Below, in pieces: positions 18,065 through 26,466 of a stretch of DNA of 64,000 nucleotides (positions within the stretch are counted from its first letter, which is position 1; each line of letters starts with the position of its first letter). Source of the DNA: an uncultured Roseibium sp. GTDB lineage: Bacteria > Pseudomonadota > Alphaproteobacteria > Rhizobiales > Stappiaceae. Made by a program: the position numbers and the translations under genes. The notes below the pieces were generated by a model. That model had not been told where the DNA came from, did no database searches, and worked only from the letters and a program-made list of their open reading frames with translations. The stretch spans positions 62,001 through 126,000 of the forward strand of contig NZ_CANLVF010000005.1 in assembly GCF_947494555.1 (NCBI RefSeq), read 5' to 3'.

Positions 18065-19474
18065 CTACCAGCCGATGCCAGTGTAGCGGGGCGAGATGGG
18101 GGCTTTTGCCGAAATGCGGACAAGATCCACGATCACCGACTCCTCCCGTTTGGACCTGAGCACACTCCGAAGCTCCGGCAGTTTTTGTGTGACGACAATG
18201 ACATCGGCCTCGCGAATGGCCTCGTCAGGCGTTTCCTTCATGAACTGACCCAGGCCATCCACCACCTTTTTTAGGTGTGGCGCTGCGTGCTGCATGTATT
18301 CGAACTGTTTTGAAATATGCGGACCGGGTTGAATGGCCGGGTCGTAGGCAATCACTTCTGTGCCGTCCTCCTGAAGTTCAGCGATCAGTTCCAGAGCCGG
18401 GCTCTCGCGCAGGTCATCCGTACCGGGCTTGAAGGCAACGCCGAGAACGGCGACTTTTTTCGCATCGGTCTTGCGCACAAGATCCACTGCCTGTTCGATC
18501 TGCTTCTGATTGGACGGTGTCAGTGCGTCGATCATCGGCGTCGCAACGCCCAGCCTTTCCGCCAGATGCGTGACGGCACGCACTTCCTTCGGCAGGCAGG
18601 ACCCGCCAAAGGCAAACCCGGGCTTCAGGTAATAAGGCGAGAGATTGAGCTTCGTATCCTGGACGAAGATGTCCATCACCGCGTGGCTGTCGATGCCCAT
18701 CGGCTTACACAAGCGTCCGACTTCATTGGCGAAACAGACTTTGGCCGCGTGCCAGACGTTATCGACATATTTCACCAGTTCCGCGACTTCAACGCTCGTG
18801 ACGATCGGGTTTTCGTCCACCGGGGCATAGATTTCCGCAAGCACGTCGGCGGTCGTCTGATCGGTCACACCGATGACCGTCTTTGGCGGCGCGTGGAAAT
18901 CGGCAATCGCGGTGCCTTCACGCAGGAATTCCGGATTGAAGCAGATCCCGAAATCCTTGCCGGCGATCTTGTTCGAATAACGTTCAAGGACGGGTTGCAT
19001 GATGTCGAGCGTTGTTCCCGGGGGGACAGAACAACGCAGAACGACAATGTGAAACCCGTCCTTGTTGGCCAGGGCTTCGCCGATGCCACGTGCAACGGCT
19101 TCAATCGCCCTGGTATCGCATCCGCCGTCTTCGCTGGTCGGCGTACCAACAGAAACAAAGGTCACGTCGGTTTCCAGAACGGCGCGCTCTAGATTGGTTG
19201 TTGCGTGAAGAAGGTCTTCCGACACGCCCTTGGTCAGAAGCTCACCAAGGCGGTCTTCATGAATGGGGCTCTGTCCCCAGGCGATGGATTCGACCTTGTC
19301 CCGGTCAATATCCGTTCCAACAACGCGGTGACCAAGATCGCTCAGGCACGCAAGCGACACGGCACCGACATAGCCCAGGCCAACAACACTGATTGCTTTC
19401 TTCTGTTCGGCAAGCTTCAGGTCAACGCCGTCGATTTTGCGGGCTGTGTCGATGTGGCTGACGATCATGTTCAT
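18065..19474 (-). CDS. algD: GDP-mannose 6-dehydrogenase (AlgD-like)
   Basis: This is a 469-residue nucleotide-sugar 6-dehydrogenase. The NAD-binding motif GLGYVG is at 32-37. The catalytic cysteine is Cys293 in FAFGGSCLPKEVRA, the form typical of GDP-mannose 6-dehydrogenases such as AlgD, whereas UDP-glucose enzymes usually read GGxCFPKD. The reaction would oxidise GDP-mannose to GDP-mannuronate, the committed alginate precursor. The N-terminus carries about 25 extra residues before the Rossmann fold. The neighbouring Alg44/Alg8/AlgI-type genes support the assignment; a UDP-sugar substrate remains possible. It is transcribed alone from a near-consensus sigma-54 promoter at 19515-19530. Confidence 0.85.
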   Translation of the reverse strand: MNMIVSHIDTARKIDGVDLKLAEQKKAISVVGLGYVGAVSLACLSDLGHRVVGTDIDRDKVESIAWGQSPIHEDRLGELLTKGVSEDLLHATTNLERAVLETDVTFVSVGTPTSEDGGCDTRAIEAVARGIGEALANKDGFHIVVLRCSVPPGTTLDIMQPVLERYSNKIAGKDFGICFNPEFLREGTAIADFHAPPKTVIGVTDQTTADVLAEIYAPVDENPIVTSVEVAELVKYVDNVWHAAKVCFANEVGRLCKPMGIDSHAVMDIFVQDTKLNLSPYYLKPGFAFGGSCLPKEVRAVTHLAERLGVATPMIDALTPSNQKQIEQAVDLVRKTDAKKVAVLGVAFKPGTDDLRESPALELIAELQEDGTEVIAYDPAIQPGPHISKQFEYMQHAAPHLKKVVDGLGQFMKETPDEAIREADVIVVTQKLPELRSVLRSKREESVIVDLVRISAKAPISPRYTGIGW

Positions 19475-19514
19475 ATCTGTGTACTCCCAGTAGGATCATT
19501 CTGGGTTTCACAGG

Positions 19515-19530
19515 AACAAGACGCGTGCCA
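19515..19530 (-). promoter_or_regulatory. Sigma-54 promoter of algD
   Basis: On the minus strand this reads TGGCACGCGTCTTGTT. It matches the RpoN consensus TGGCACG-N4-TTGC except for T in place of the final C of the -12 element. The expected start site is about 29 bases before the algD ATG. Confidence 0.75.
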
Positions 19531-19641
19531 GATGCATCTGGAATCAAAAAATCTATAATTTTCAATAAGTTACGGTTTTTCCAAAAACCAACCCCCTGGA
19601 AGACTTTTCGAAATTGAAAATGGAAATTTCCGTTTTTCGGG

Positions 19642-19655
19642 TTTTCAATTGCAAT
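19642..19655. promoter_or_regulatory. Candidate activator site upstream of algD
   Basis: TTTTCAATTGCAAT resembles the shared element seen upstream of the other sigma-54 promoters of this locus, with one base deleted from the spacer. It sits about 112-125 bases upstream of the algD promoter. A weaker relative, CTTTTCGAAATTGAAAA, is at 19604-19620. Confidence 0.4.
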
Positions 19656-19782
19656 TCGGCAAACAGTCATATGTCGCTGCTCGAGGGGACTGGAGCTTCG
19701 AGCGCGTGCGGTGGACTAATAATAAAGCCTCACAGATGTGCCGCGCGCATTTCGACATCCTTCCCGAATTCAGAATTCCCAC

Positions 19783-19798
19783 TTTCCATTTCGCAAAG
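19783..19798. promoter_or_regulatory. Candidate activator site upstream of HAD/NUDIX genes
   Basis: TTTCCATTTCGCAAAG matches the shared element (TTTCCNATTTTGCAAAG-like) with one base missing from the spacer. It lies 85-100 bases upstream of the sigma-54 promoter at 19883. Confidence 0.5.
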
Positions 19799-19882
19799 AT
19801 CCTCAGCCTCCTAGGTCCAGAGCTCATCTTGCAGGAAACTTAAGGCTCTGAATTATAATCTTTTTTTTGCTCCAAGAAAAAC

Positions 19883-19898
19883 TGGCAGGTGACTTGCT
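19883..19898 (+). promoter_or_regulatory. Sigma-54 promoter of HAD/NUDIX operon
   Basis: TGGCAGGTGACTTGCT has the invariant GG-N10-GC spacing and a perfect TTGC -12 element. The predicted start site is about 28 bases before the ATG at 19937. Confidence 0.75.
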
Positions 19899-19936
19899 GT
19901 GGTTTGGGAAAGCCAATTCAGCGAGGAGTCCAAAAA

Positions 19937-20779
19937 ATGTATTCCAACGAGCAGTTCAATTCAGTCGGCCAGGTCACAGAACTTGTCAGAGACAGGTCGA
20001 AGTCATCGCGGAAAGATGTTTTCATTTTCGACCTGAGTGCGCTTTTCGACCCGCATCGAACCGAAATGAGCCAGGCGTTCGCCGACTATCTGGTTGAATT
20101 CGCCAACCACCGTCCGTGCTATCTGCTGGCCAACCTGAACTATGCTGAAGTCTCATATTTCGTTCCGTCGCGCGTTCGCCGCGCGTTCGAAGGCATTTTT
20201 GCCTCGGCAGGAACGGAAATGTGGAGCCAGAACGATTTGCTCATTCGTCATGAGCACACATTTTCCGACGACCTTTACGAACATATCGCAAAACTTGTCC
20301 TGCAAAGCGCCTATCCGGAAAAAAAGGCACCGTTGATTGACTGTGGTCCTGCAACGCTTCGTGTGTGTCTTGCGGGGACACGGGTGAGCCGGACGGCAAA
20401 GCAAGCTTACCTTTCATGGGAACGCGAACGTGGGGAAATCGACAGGATTGTCGAGATGATCCGACGCGGTTTTCCGGACTACACAGTCTGTAAGGATACC
20501 GACGTCAGTGTGCTGATCATGCCGCGCTCCTTCTCCACGGCACGGGTTCAGGATCACATCCTGCAGCGGCACAAATCGGCCCGACTGGTTACCTATCTGA
20601 CGCCTGATGCGTCGAACGGTTTTGCAAAGCCGATGTGCGACGCGTTTCTTGACACCAGCATCGTGGCGAGCGTTGCCGGCGCAAGCGACGTCAGTCAGCT
20701 GCTCAGCTATGAAATGCGCCGGACCCCGGTGCAACCAGCTTTGGGTGCGGTCCAATTGCGGCTTGTGCGGGAGGCGTAA
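19937..20779 (+). CDS. HAD-IIB-like protein with degenerate catalytic motifs
   Basis: This is a 280-residue cytoplasmic protein. Its overall pattern recalls HAD subclass IIB sugar phosphatases and eukaryotic-type phosphomannomutases: an N-terminal strand VFIFDLSALFD (about 28-38) where motif I (DxDxT) should be, a cap region with DTDVSVLIMPRSFS near residues 190-205 (compare DTSIDIxPKGxDK), and a late segment SARLVTYLTPDASNGFAKP. The second motif I aspartate is replaced (D32-L-S34) and the GDGxND motif is not recognisable, so it may lack phosphatase or mutase activity. I chose the ATG at 19937, after GGAG. It is co-transcribed with a NUDIX gene one base downstream. A regulatory or sugar-phosphate-sensing role is inference; the family call is tentative. 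Confidence 0.5.
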   Translation: MYSNEQFNSVGQVTELVRDRSKSSRKDVFIFDLSALFDPHRTEMSQAFADYLVEFANHRPCYLLANLNYAEVSYFVPSRVRRAFEGIFASAGTEMWSQNDLLIRHEHTFSDDLYEHIAKLVLQSAYPEKKAPLIDCGPATLRVCLAGTRVSRTAKQAYLSWERERGEIDRIVEMIRRGFPDYTVCKDTDVSVLIMPRSFSTARVQDHILQRHKSARLVTYLTPDASNGFAKPMCDAFLDTSIVASVAGASDVSQLLSYEMRRTPVQPALGAVQLRLVREA

Positions 20780-20780
20780 C

Positions 20781-21359
20781 ATGGTGGCTGCTCCAAAAGG
20801 CGAGGATGAGCAGGTTTGCTGGTCTGTAATCAAAAGCGATACCGTCTATGACACCGGTCAGCATTTGCGGATCGTTCGCCAGACCGTCGGCCTTCCGCAA
20901 GGGCGAATTGTCGATGACTATTATCGGATCGATTTGCCGTCCTTCACTGCAGTCTACGCATTGACGGAAAAAGACGAAGTTCTCCTGCTGCGCCAGTACA
21001 AACACGGGGTCGGGAAAGTTTGCCTGACCTTGCCCGGCGGCCAGATCGAGACCGGCGAAGACCCGGAGTTTTCCGCAAGAAGGGAGCTGCTGGAGGAAAC
21101 CGGCTATGGAGGCGGCCGCTGGACGACCGGCCCCGCGCTCGTGGTGCATGGCAATCAGCGTATTGCCCGGGCGCATATTTTCCTTGCGCGCCATGTTTTC
21201 CAGCTTTCACAAGCCAACTCGGGAGATCTGGAGGAAGCCTGCGTCGTTTCAATGCGCCACGAAGACGTTCGCCGGTCGATCCTGGCTGGAGACCTGCCCG
21301 TGGCATCTCATATGGCAGCCTTCGGTGTCGCGGAAGCGTTGTTCGCCGCAAGCCTCTGA
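20781..21359 (+). CDS. NUDIX hydrolase (nucleotide-sugar pyrophosphatase type)
   Basis: This is a 192-residue NUDIX-fold hydrolase. The Nudix box GGQIETGEDPEFSARRELLEETG occupies about 86-108, with the metal-binding glutamates of REL-x-EE present. The flanking architecture (EVLLLRQYKHGVGK before the box) resembles ADP-ribose and GDP-mannose pyrophosphatases. The ATG at 20781 follows GGGAGG and lies one base after the preceding stop, so the pair is an operon under the sigma-54 promoter at 19883. In this setting it could tune GDP-mannose or another nucleotide-sugar pool during polymer synthesis, but the substrate is inferred. It converges on the sigma-54 activator gene, with 30 bases between the stops. 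Confidence 0.85.
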   Translation: MVAAPKGEDEQVCWSVIKSDTVYDTGQHLRIVRQTVGLPQGRIVDDYYRIDLPSFTAVYALTEKDEVLLLRQYKHGVGKVCLTLPGGQIETGEDPEFSARRELLEETGYGGGRWTTGPALVVHGNQRIARAHIFLARHVFQLSQANSGDLEEACVVSMRHEDVRRSILAGDLPVASHMAAFGVAEALFAASL

Positions 21360-21389
21360 ATCTGCGGTTGCGAAAATGCGCCTGCCGGT

Positions 21390-22862
21390 TCAGGCGGTTT
21401 CCGCCGCAACCTCTTCCGCGTCTTCGGACTGTCCGTCCTGCTCCGCCCAGATTTCCTTTTTCCTGTAAAGGGTCGAGGGGCTGACCTCAAGGACGCGCGC
21501 GGTCTTGGGCAAGCTGCCACCGCAGGCGTCGATTGTTGCCTCGATGATTTTCCGCTCAAGGGTGTCGAACGACTGTCCGAGCGGCAGTGTCAGCGCGGGC
21601 CAGTTCCCAGAACCAACCGGTGCGGCCGCGCTCGCAGCGTTTCGTACATCCGGGTCTAACCGGGCAACCGGAGCCCCTTCGCTTCTCGGTGTTGCCGGCA
21701 CACGCCCCTGAAGCGTGGTCAGCATATCCGATCCGACGATGGGTCCTTCATTCAGCACGACGAGATTGCGGATGGTGTTTTGCATCTCGCGTACATTTCC
21801 AGGCCAGGAATGCGCCAGCAACGCTTCTTCCGCCTCGACTGAAAACTCCTCGAAATCCTTTCCCTCTTCGCCTGAAAACTGACCGAGGAAGTGTCTTGCC
21901 AGTTCAAGAACGTCGGTGCCGCGAGCGCGAAGCGGCGGCAGGCCGATCGGAAGCACATGAAGACGATAGTAGAGATCCTCGCGGAACCTTCCTGCTTCCA
22001 CTTCTTCCAGAGGATCCCTGTTGGTCGCGCAGACGATACGAACATCCACCTTCTTGAGTGAATCGCTGCCGACCTTCTGGACAGTTCCACTTTGCAGGAA
22101 CCGAAGCAGCTTGGCCTGGAGGTTCAGCTCCAGCTCGCAGATTTCGTCCAGAAAAAGTGTCCCGCCGTCCGCACGGGCTGCTGCACCGTCCCTGTCAGAG
22201 GTCGCCCCTGTAAAGGCCCCTTTGATATGGCCGAAAATTTCAGATTCGATCAGATCCTTCGGAATGGCTGCGCAATTGAGCGGCACAAACGGTTTTTTGG
22301 CGCGCGGGCTCGAACGATGGATCGCTTCGGCGCAGACCTCCTTGCCGGTACCACTTTCTCCGGTAATGAACACAGACGCATTGGAGCGGGCAACGCTCTC
22401 AATCATCTTGTAAACGGCGGTCATTGGCAGCGAAGAACCGACAAAACCGTGCTGGATCTTGCCCTGCGCCGGTTTGACGACCTCTTCAACGACCTCAGTC
22501 AGCGTTTCACGCTCAAGCGCGTTGCGCGTCGTCGTGACAAGCCTCTCTTCGGCAACCGGCTTGACTATGAAGTCATAGGCGCCGGCCTGCATTGCATCGA
22601 CCGCTGTTTTGATCGACCCGGAACTGGTGACGACGACAACTGTGACAGGAAGTCTTTCCTCGCGAATGGATGCCAGAACATCCATGCCGCTCATATCAGG
22701 AAGCTGCAAGTCCAGCAGGACCACGCTGATCCCACCCTTGCGCAGCCGGCTCAGTGCGTCCGCACCGGTTTCCACGTGAAGTGAATCCAGTCCTGCTCGG
22801 GAAAGCTGGTGACCATAGACTGTCGCAAGGGGCAATGCGTCTTCAACAATCAGAACCTTCAA
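21390..22862 (-). CDS. NtrC-family sigma-54 response regulator
   Basis: This 490-residue regulator has three domains. The receiver (1-120) has phospho-acceptor Asp51 in VLLDLQLPD and Lys101. The AAA+ sigma-54 activation domain (about 138-375) has Walker A GESGTGKE at 168-175, the sigma-54 contact loop GAFTGA at 215-220 and Walker B GGTLFLDE. A Fis-type helix-turn-helix closes the protein (about 430-475, LPKTARVLEVSPSTLYRKKEIW). All residues needed for ATP-driven opening of RpoN promoters are present. It is the last gene of the operon that starts at alg44, 31 bases after the hybrid kinase. Five sigma-54 promoters lie nearby, including the one reading into its own operon. AlgB of Pseudomonas alginate control belongs to the same family. 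Confidence 0.92.
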   Translation of the reverse strand: MKVLIVEDALPLATVYGHQLSRAGLDSLHVETGADALSRLRKGGISVVLLDLQLPDMSGMDVLASIREERLPVTVVVVTSSGSIKTAVDAMQAGAYDFIVKPVAEERLVTTTRNALERETLTEVVEEVVKPAQGKIQHGFVGSSLPMTAVYKMIESVARSNASVFITGESGTGKEVCAEAIHRSSPRAKKPFVPLNCAAIPKDLIESEIFGHIKGAFTGATSDRDGAAARADGGTLFLDEICELELNLQAKLLRFLQSGTVQKVGSDSLKKVDVRIVCATNRDPLEEVEAGRFREDLYYRLHVLPIGLPPLRARGTDVLELARHFLGQFSGEEGKDFEEFSVEAEEALLAHSWPGNVREMQNTIRNLVVLNEGPIVGSDMLTTLQGRVPATPRSEGAPVARLDPDVRNAASAAAPVGSGNWPALTLPLGQSFDTLERKIIEATIDACGGSLPKTARVLEVSPSTLYRKKEIWAEQDGQSEDAEEVAAETA

Positions 22863-22893
22863 CGTGTGTTCCTTCCGCGTATTGGATCAGTCG

Positions 22894-25800
22894 CTAGTCT
22901 TCCAACTGTACCTTTACACCTAATTCGTCAGCCAATTCTTTAACTTCGGTTAGGGTCTGCTCGCAAACCCGTGAAAGCTCGTCAGACTTGCCCATGGCCG
23001 CGGTCATCTTGTCGTCCCGAACCAGTGTGTTGACCGTGGTTGCGATCGTTGCCAGCTCGATGGCACCAAATGTACCGGCAACACTCTTCAGGGCGTGTGT
23101 TGCACGCTCCAGCTGGTTCGGATCGCCCGCTTCAACGGCCTCTAGGGCCGCACGGCGCCGTTTGACGGTGTCATCCATAAACTGTTGAAGCAGTTTTTGT
23201 TTCAGCTCGTCTGGCATGGTGTGAAGGATTTCCCGCGCCGCCGCGAGAGTTTCGCCTTCCGCTGCCGCCTTTTCCACATCCGGGATGGTGGCCTGACGGT
23301 GGACGTTTTTGGCAATGCAGGCAAGAAGGTCTTCTTTTTCGACCGGTTTAGCGAGAAAATCCGTCATTCCGGATTCCAGGAAACGTTCCTTGTCACCGCG
23401 CAGCGAATAGGCGGTCAGGGCGACAATCGGCGTCTCGAGATTTCTTTGTCCGCGCCGGATGCGCTGCGTTGCTTCGATCCCGTCCATCTCCGGCATCGAA
23501 ATATCCATCAAGATGCAGTCATAGTCGCGTTTCGAGGCCGCCTGAACAGCCTCCTTGCCGTTGTTTGCGATATCGATATCGCAGCCTGCACTTTGCAGCG
23601 CATGGCTGACAACAATCTGGTTGGTCGCATTGTCTTCGGCGAGCAGGACAATAAGGTTTTCCGGTAGCTCCGCCGAAATGTCGTCCCGCTCGTCCTCAGG
23701 AAGAAGCGACTGCTCCTCCGACAGTTTTATGGGCACGACAAATACAAAAGTGCTGCCAACGTCTTCCTCGCTCTCAACCAGCACCTCGCCGCCCATCAAG
23801 TGCGCAATCTGCTTGCAGATAGCCAGCCCGAGACCGGTCCCGCCCTGCTTTTTGGTGTAACTGGTATCGATCGTGACAAAGTCGCCAAAGAGCGCTTCGT
23901 GCTTGTCCTCCGGGATACCGATGCCTGAGTCCTTGACGGAAAACCGGAAGGTCGGTTCGAGCGGATCCTCCTTTTCGATATCGACCGAAATCTCGACAAA
24001 ACCGATCTCAGTGAATTTGACCGCATTCGATACCAGGTTGAGGATCACCTGCCTCAGTCTGCCCGCATCGCCGATCACGTTTTGCGGCAGACTGGAGGGA
24101 TACTTCATCAGGAGCTGAAGCCCCTGGTCCTGGGCAATCGGCATGAACAGGTCGACAACGCTCTTCACCAATGATTTCAGCCGGAATGGCGCCGGATCAA
24201 GTTCCATGCGACCTGCTTCAAGCTTCGAAAAGTCCAGGATGTCGTTGATCAGCTCAAGCAGGGAGCGTCCGGATTCGCGTGCGGTCTTGACGTAGTCCGC
24301 CTGCGCCGGGTTCAGCTCGGTGTCCCGCAGCAGGCTGAGAATTCCCAGAACACCATTCATGGGCGTTCTGATCTCGTGGCTCATCATCGCCAGGAATTTC
24401 GCTTTCGCCTCGTTGGCAGCTTCCGCCTTTTCCTTGGCGTCTCTCAACGCAGCATCTGCCGCCTTGCGTTCGGTGATGTCGCGCACATAACCAAGGAACA
24501 GCGGCCCCTCCGCCCCCTTGGTGTGCCGGATGGCCAGTTCGACGATGATCTCGTGACCGTCCTTGTGCTGACCTTCGATCTCGATCCTCTTGCCAAGGAC
24601 CGGCCCCTCACCTGTCTTGAGGAAATTGGCGAGCCCGTCGTCGTGCGCCTGACGGTACTTGTCCGGGATAATGAAATCGGACATTTTTTCGCCGATGATT
24701 TCGCTGGCGTTCCAACCGAAGACATCGACTGCAGCCGGGCTGAAATCAAGCACGATGCCGTCCCCATTCATCACGATCACACCGTCGAACGAGGCATCGA
24801 CAACGTTACGCAGAAGGTCCTCGTTCCGGCGCAGCTCCGCCTCACGGTTCTTGAGTTCCGTGATGTCGACGCGGAAACCGACAAGGCCGCCTTCGCTGGT
24901 GCGCGTTTCAATCACGCGCAGCCAGCGCCCGTCATCGAGATGCTGCTCCATCGGCGCACCAGGATTTTGGTGATGCTCCATGCGCAGCGCGACCCAATCT
25001 TCCAGAATGCCCTCAGGCACCTGATACTGGCCGCGCATCGCGCCGTTACGAATGATGTCTTCGAACTTGACGCCCGGCTGAATGAGGTCAGCGCTTGAGC
25101 TGTAGAACTCTTTGTATTTGCTGTTGCACAGAACCAGCCGGTCATCGGCGTCATAAAGGACAAATCCGTCCGGCAGCGACTCAATGGCATCGACCAGGCG
25201 GGTTTCAGCCTGCTTCACTTTCGCGGCGGCGGCTTTTTCGTCCGTAAGATCCCTGAAAATCGCCGTATAGGACGCAGATCCGTCAACGACGACCTCCGAC
25301 AGGGACATCTCCACGGGGTATTCCTCCCCGTTCAGCCTTACGCCGACCACTTCAAGCCGTTTTCCAGCTGTTTCAATCGCGTTCGTGGTTCCGGGAAAAC
25401 ACTCAAACGGCAGGTTCTCGTTTCCGGTTTCAGTCAGAAAATCAGATATGAGACGTCCGACCAGATCCTCTGCGCGTTCGGCACCGAACATCATCTGCGC
25501 CGTCCTGGTGGCGCTCAGAATTTCACCTTTGGGAGAGATGGTCAGAACACCGTCAAGCATCGTGTCGAGGATCGCGCTGACCTGCGCCTCTCCCGCCTCG
25601 GCGCGCGTCGTCGCCTTCACCAACGCATCGTTCTTTTCGCGCTCAGCCTCTGCCAGGCCTGCAAGTCGCGTCATCGCGCGCTGCCGCTGCAGGGAAAGAA
25701 CGAATGTAAGCGCCAGTGCGGCCGCGAATGCGACCGCAAGCATGAAGATCAGATTGTTGATCGAGGTGAAGCCTGTGCCGTAAAGGGCGCTGGCCGGAAT

Positions 25801-26466
25801 GACGACCTCCTGTATTCCCCTGATGTCGCCCACTTCCCAGACCGTCTTGGGCGACTCAGGATGCGTGTTGTGGCAAGCGACGCAGCTTTCCTCCATGCGA
25901 ACGGCCGTCGCACTTCGAAAGAAAGTTCCTTCCTCCCGGTGTTCAAGGCGCTGATAAGGCGTCTCCGGCGTTTTTTCGATTGCTACCAGCGCTTCCTGTT
26001 CGAATTCGTCCAGTTCCCTTTCCTTGCGCCATGGCCATGGATGGTTCGACAACATCCGGATTGCGCTGCTGGCGCCCTGCGCTTTCAACTCGTCCTCGAG
26101 CGCAAGTGTCATGGAGACCGGTGCCGGGATGGTCAGCTCCTTGCCGTGGTAGTCGTGGCTTACAGACACGTCCTGTGACGAATAGAGCTTGTCGATCACT
26201 TCGCGGGAATAGAATGACCGTGCGGCCGTCAGCAGCTCCGACTGTGCCCGCGCCGCAGCGGCCAGGTCAGCGGTTCGTGCCTTTTGTCCGAAGTCAACGG
26301 CAAGTACATAGGCGGCGATGGCCGAAGCCGAAATAAAGACCAGGACCAGCCAGAACGTGGCATCGTAGGTGAGTTCCCGGATCCACTTGCGCATTTTTCT
26401 GTCCCCTCGGTTCCGCTGCCCAGACCCGTGTCCCTTGCGTAAGTCGTCAGAGTGATGCTTGCTCAT
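22894..26466 (-). CDS. Hybrid histidine kinase with heme-motif sensor domain
   Basis: This is an 1190-residue inner-membrane sensor kinase. Two transmembrane helices (about 38-58 and 237-258) flank a periplasmic domain ending with CVACH (195-199), the covalent c-type heme motif, in the setting of Tll0287-like/DUF3365 heme sensor domains. Three PAS domains follow (about 291-410, 420-540 and 550-670). Then come HisKA (His697 in MMSHEIRTPMNG), HATPase (N-box LVSNAVKFTE, GGTGLG), a receiver (Asp988 in ILMDIS) and a C-terminal HPt (His1124 in ATHALKSVAG). This gives a complete internal phosphorelay His-Asp-His able to pass phosphate to the adjacent NtrC-type regulator. The input is probably redox state, NO, CO or oxygen, which is inferred. 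The start overlaps the upstream stop (ATGA). Confidence 0.9.
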   Translation of the reverse strand: MSKHHSDDLRKGHGSGQRNRGDRKMRKWIRELTYDATFWLVLVFISASAIAAYVLAVDFGQKARTADLAAAARAQSELLTAARSFYSREVIDKLYSSQDVSVSHDYHGKELTIPAPVSMTLALEDELKAQGASSAIRMLSNHPWPWRKERELDEFEQEALVAIEKTPETPYQRLEHREEGTFFRSATAVRMEESCVACHNTHPESPKTVWEVGDIRGIQEVVIPASALYGTGFTSINNLIFMLAVAFAAALALTFVLSLQRQRAMTRLAGLAEAEREKNDALVKATTRAEAGEAQVSAILDTMLDGVLTISPKGEILSATRTAQMMFGAERAEDLVGRLISDFLTETGNENLPFECFPGTTNAIETAGKRLEVVGVRLNGEEYPVEMSLSEVVVDGSASYTAIFRDLTDEKAAAAKVKQAETRLVDAIESLPDGFVLYDADDRLVLCNSKYKEFYSSSADLIQPGVKFEDIIRNGAMRGQYQVPEGILEDWVALRMEHHQNPGAPMEQHLDDGRWLRVIETRTSEGGLVGFRVDITELKNREAELRRNEDLLRNVVDASFDGVIVMNGDGIVLDFSPAAVDVFGWNASEIIGEKMSDFIIPDKYRQAHDDGLANFLKTGEGPVLGKRIEIEGQHKDGHEIIVELAIRHTKGAEGPLFLGYVRDITERKAADAALRDAKEKAEAANEAKAKFLAMMSHEIRTPMNGVLGILSLLRDTELNPAQADYVKTARESGRSLLELINDILDFSKLEAGRMELDPAPFRLKSLVKSVVDLFMPIAQDQGLQLLMKYPSSLPQNVIGDAGRLRQVILNLVSNAVKFTEIGFVEISVDIEKEDPLEPTFRFSVKDSGIGIPEDKHEALFGDFVTIDTSYTKKQGGTGLGLAICKQIAHLMGGEVLVESEEDVGSTFVFVVPIKLSEEQSLLPEDERDDISAELPENLIVLLAEDNATNQIVVSHALQSAGCDIDIANNGKEAVQAASKRDYDCILMDISMPEMDGIEATQRIRRGQRNLETPIVALTAYSLRGDKERFLESGMTDFLAKPVEKEDLLACIAKNVHRQATIPDVEKAAAEGETLAAAREILHTMPDELKQKLLQQFMDDTVKRRRAALEAVEAGDPNQLERATHALKSVAGTFGAIELATIATTVNTLVRDDKMTAAMGKSDELSRVCEQTLTEVKELADELGVKVQLED

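Larger units (their letters stand above)
19531..19882. other. AT-rich regulatory spacer between algD and HAD genes
   Basis: This divergent spacer lies between two sigma-54 promoters. Besides the candidate activator sites it holds an almost perfect dyad GGTTTTT-CC-AAAAACC (19574-19589). It also has the palindrome-containing 11-mer GGAAATTTCCG (19622-19632), which recurs exactly at 38452-38462 upstream of the RTX gene. No gene is evident. Confidence 0.5.
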
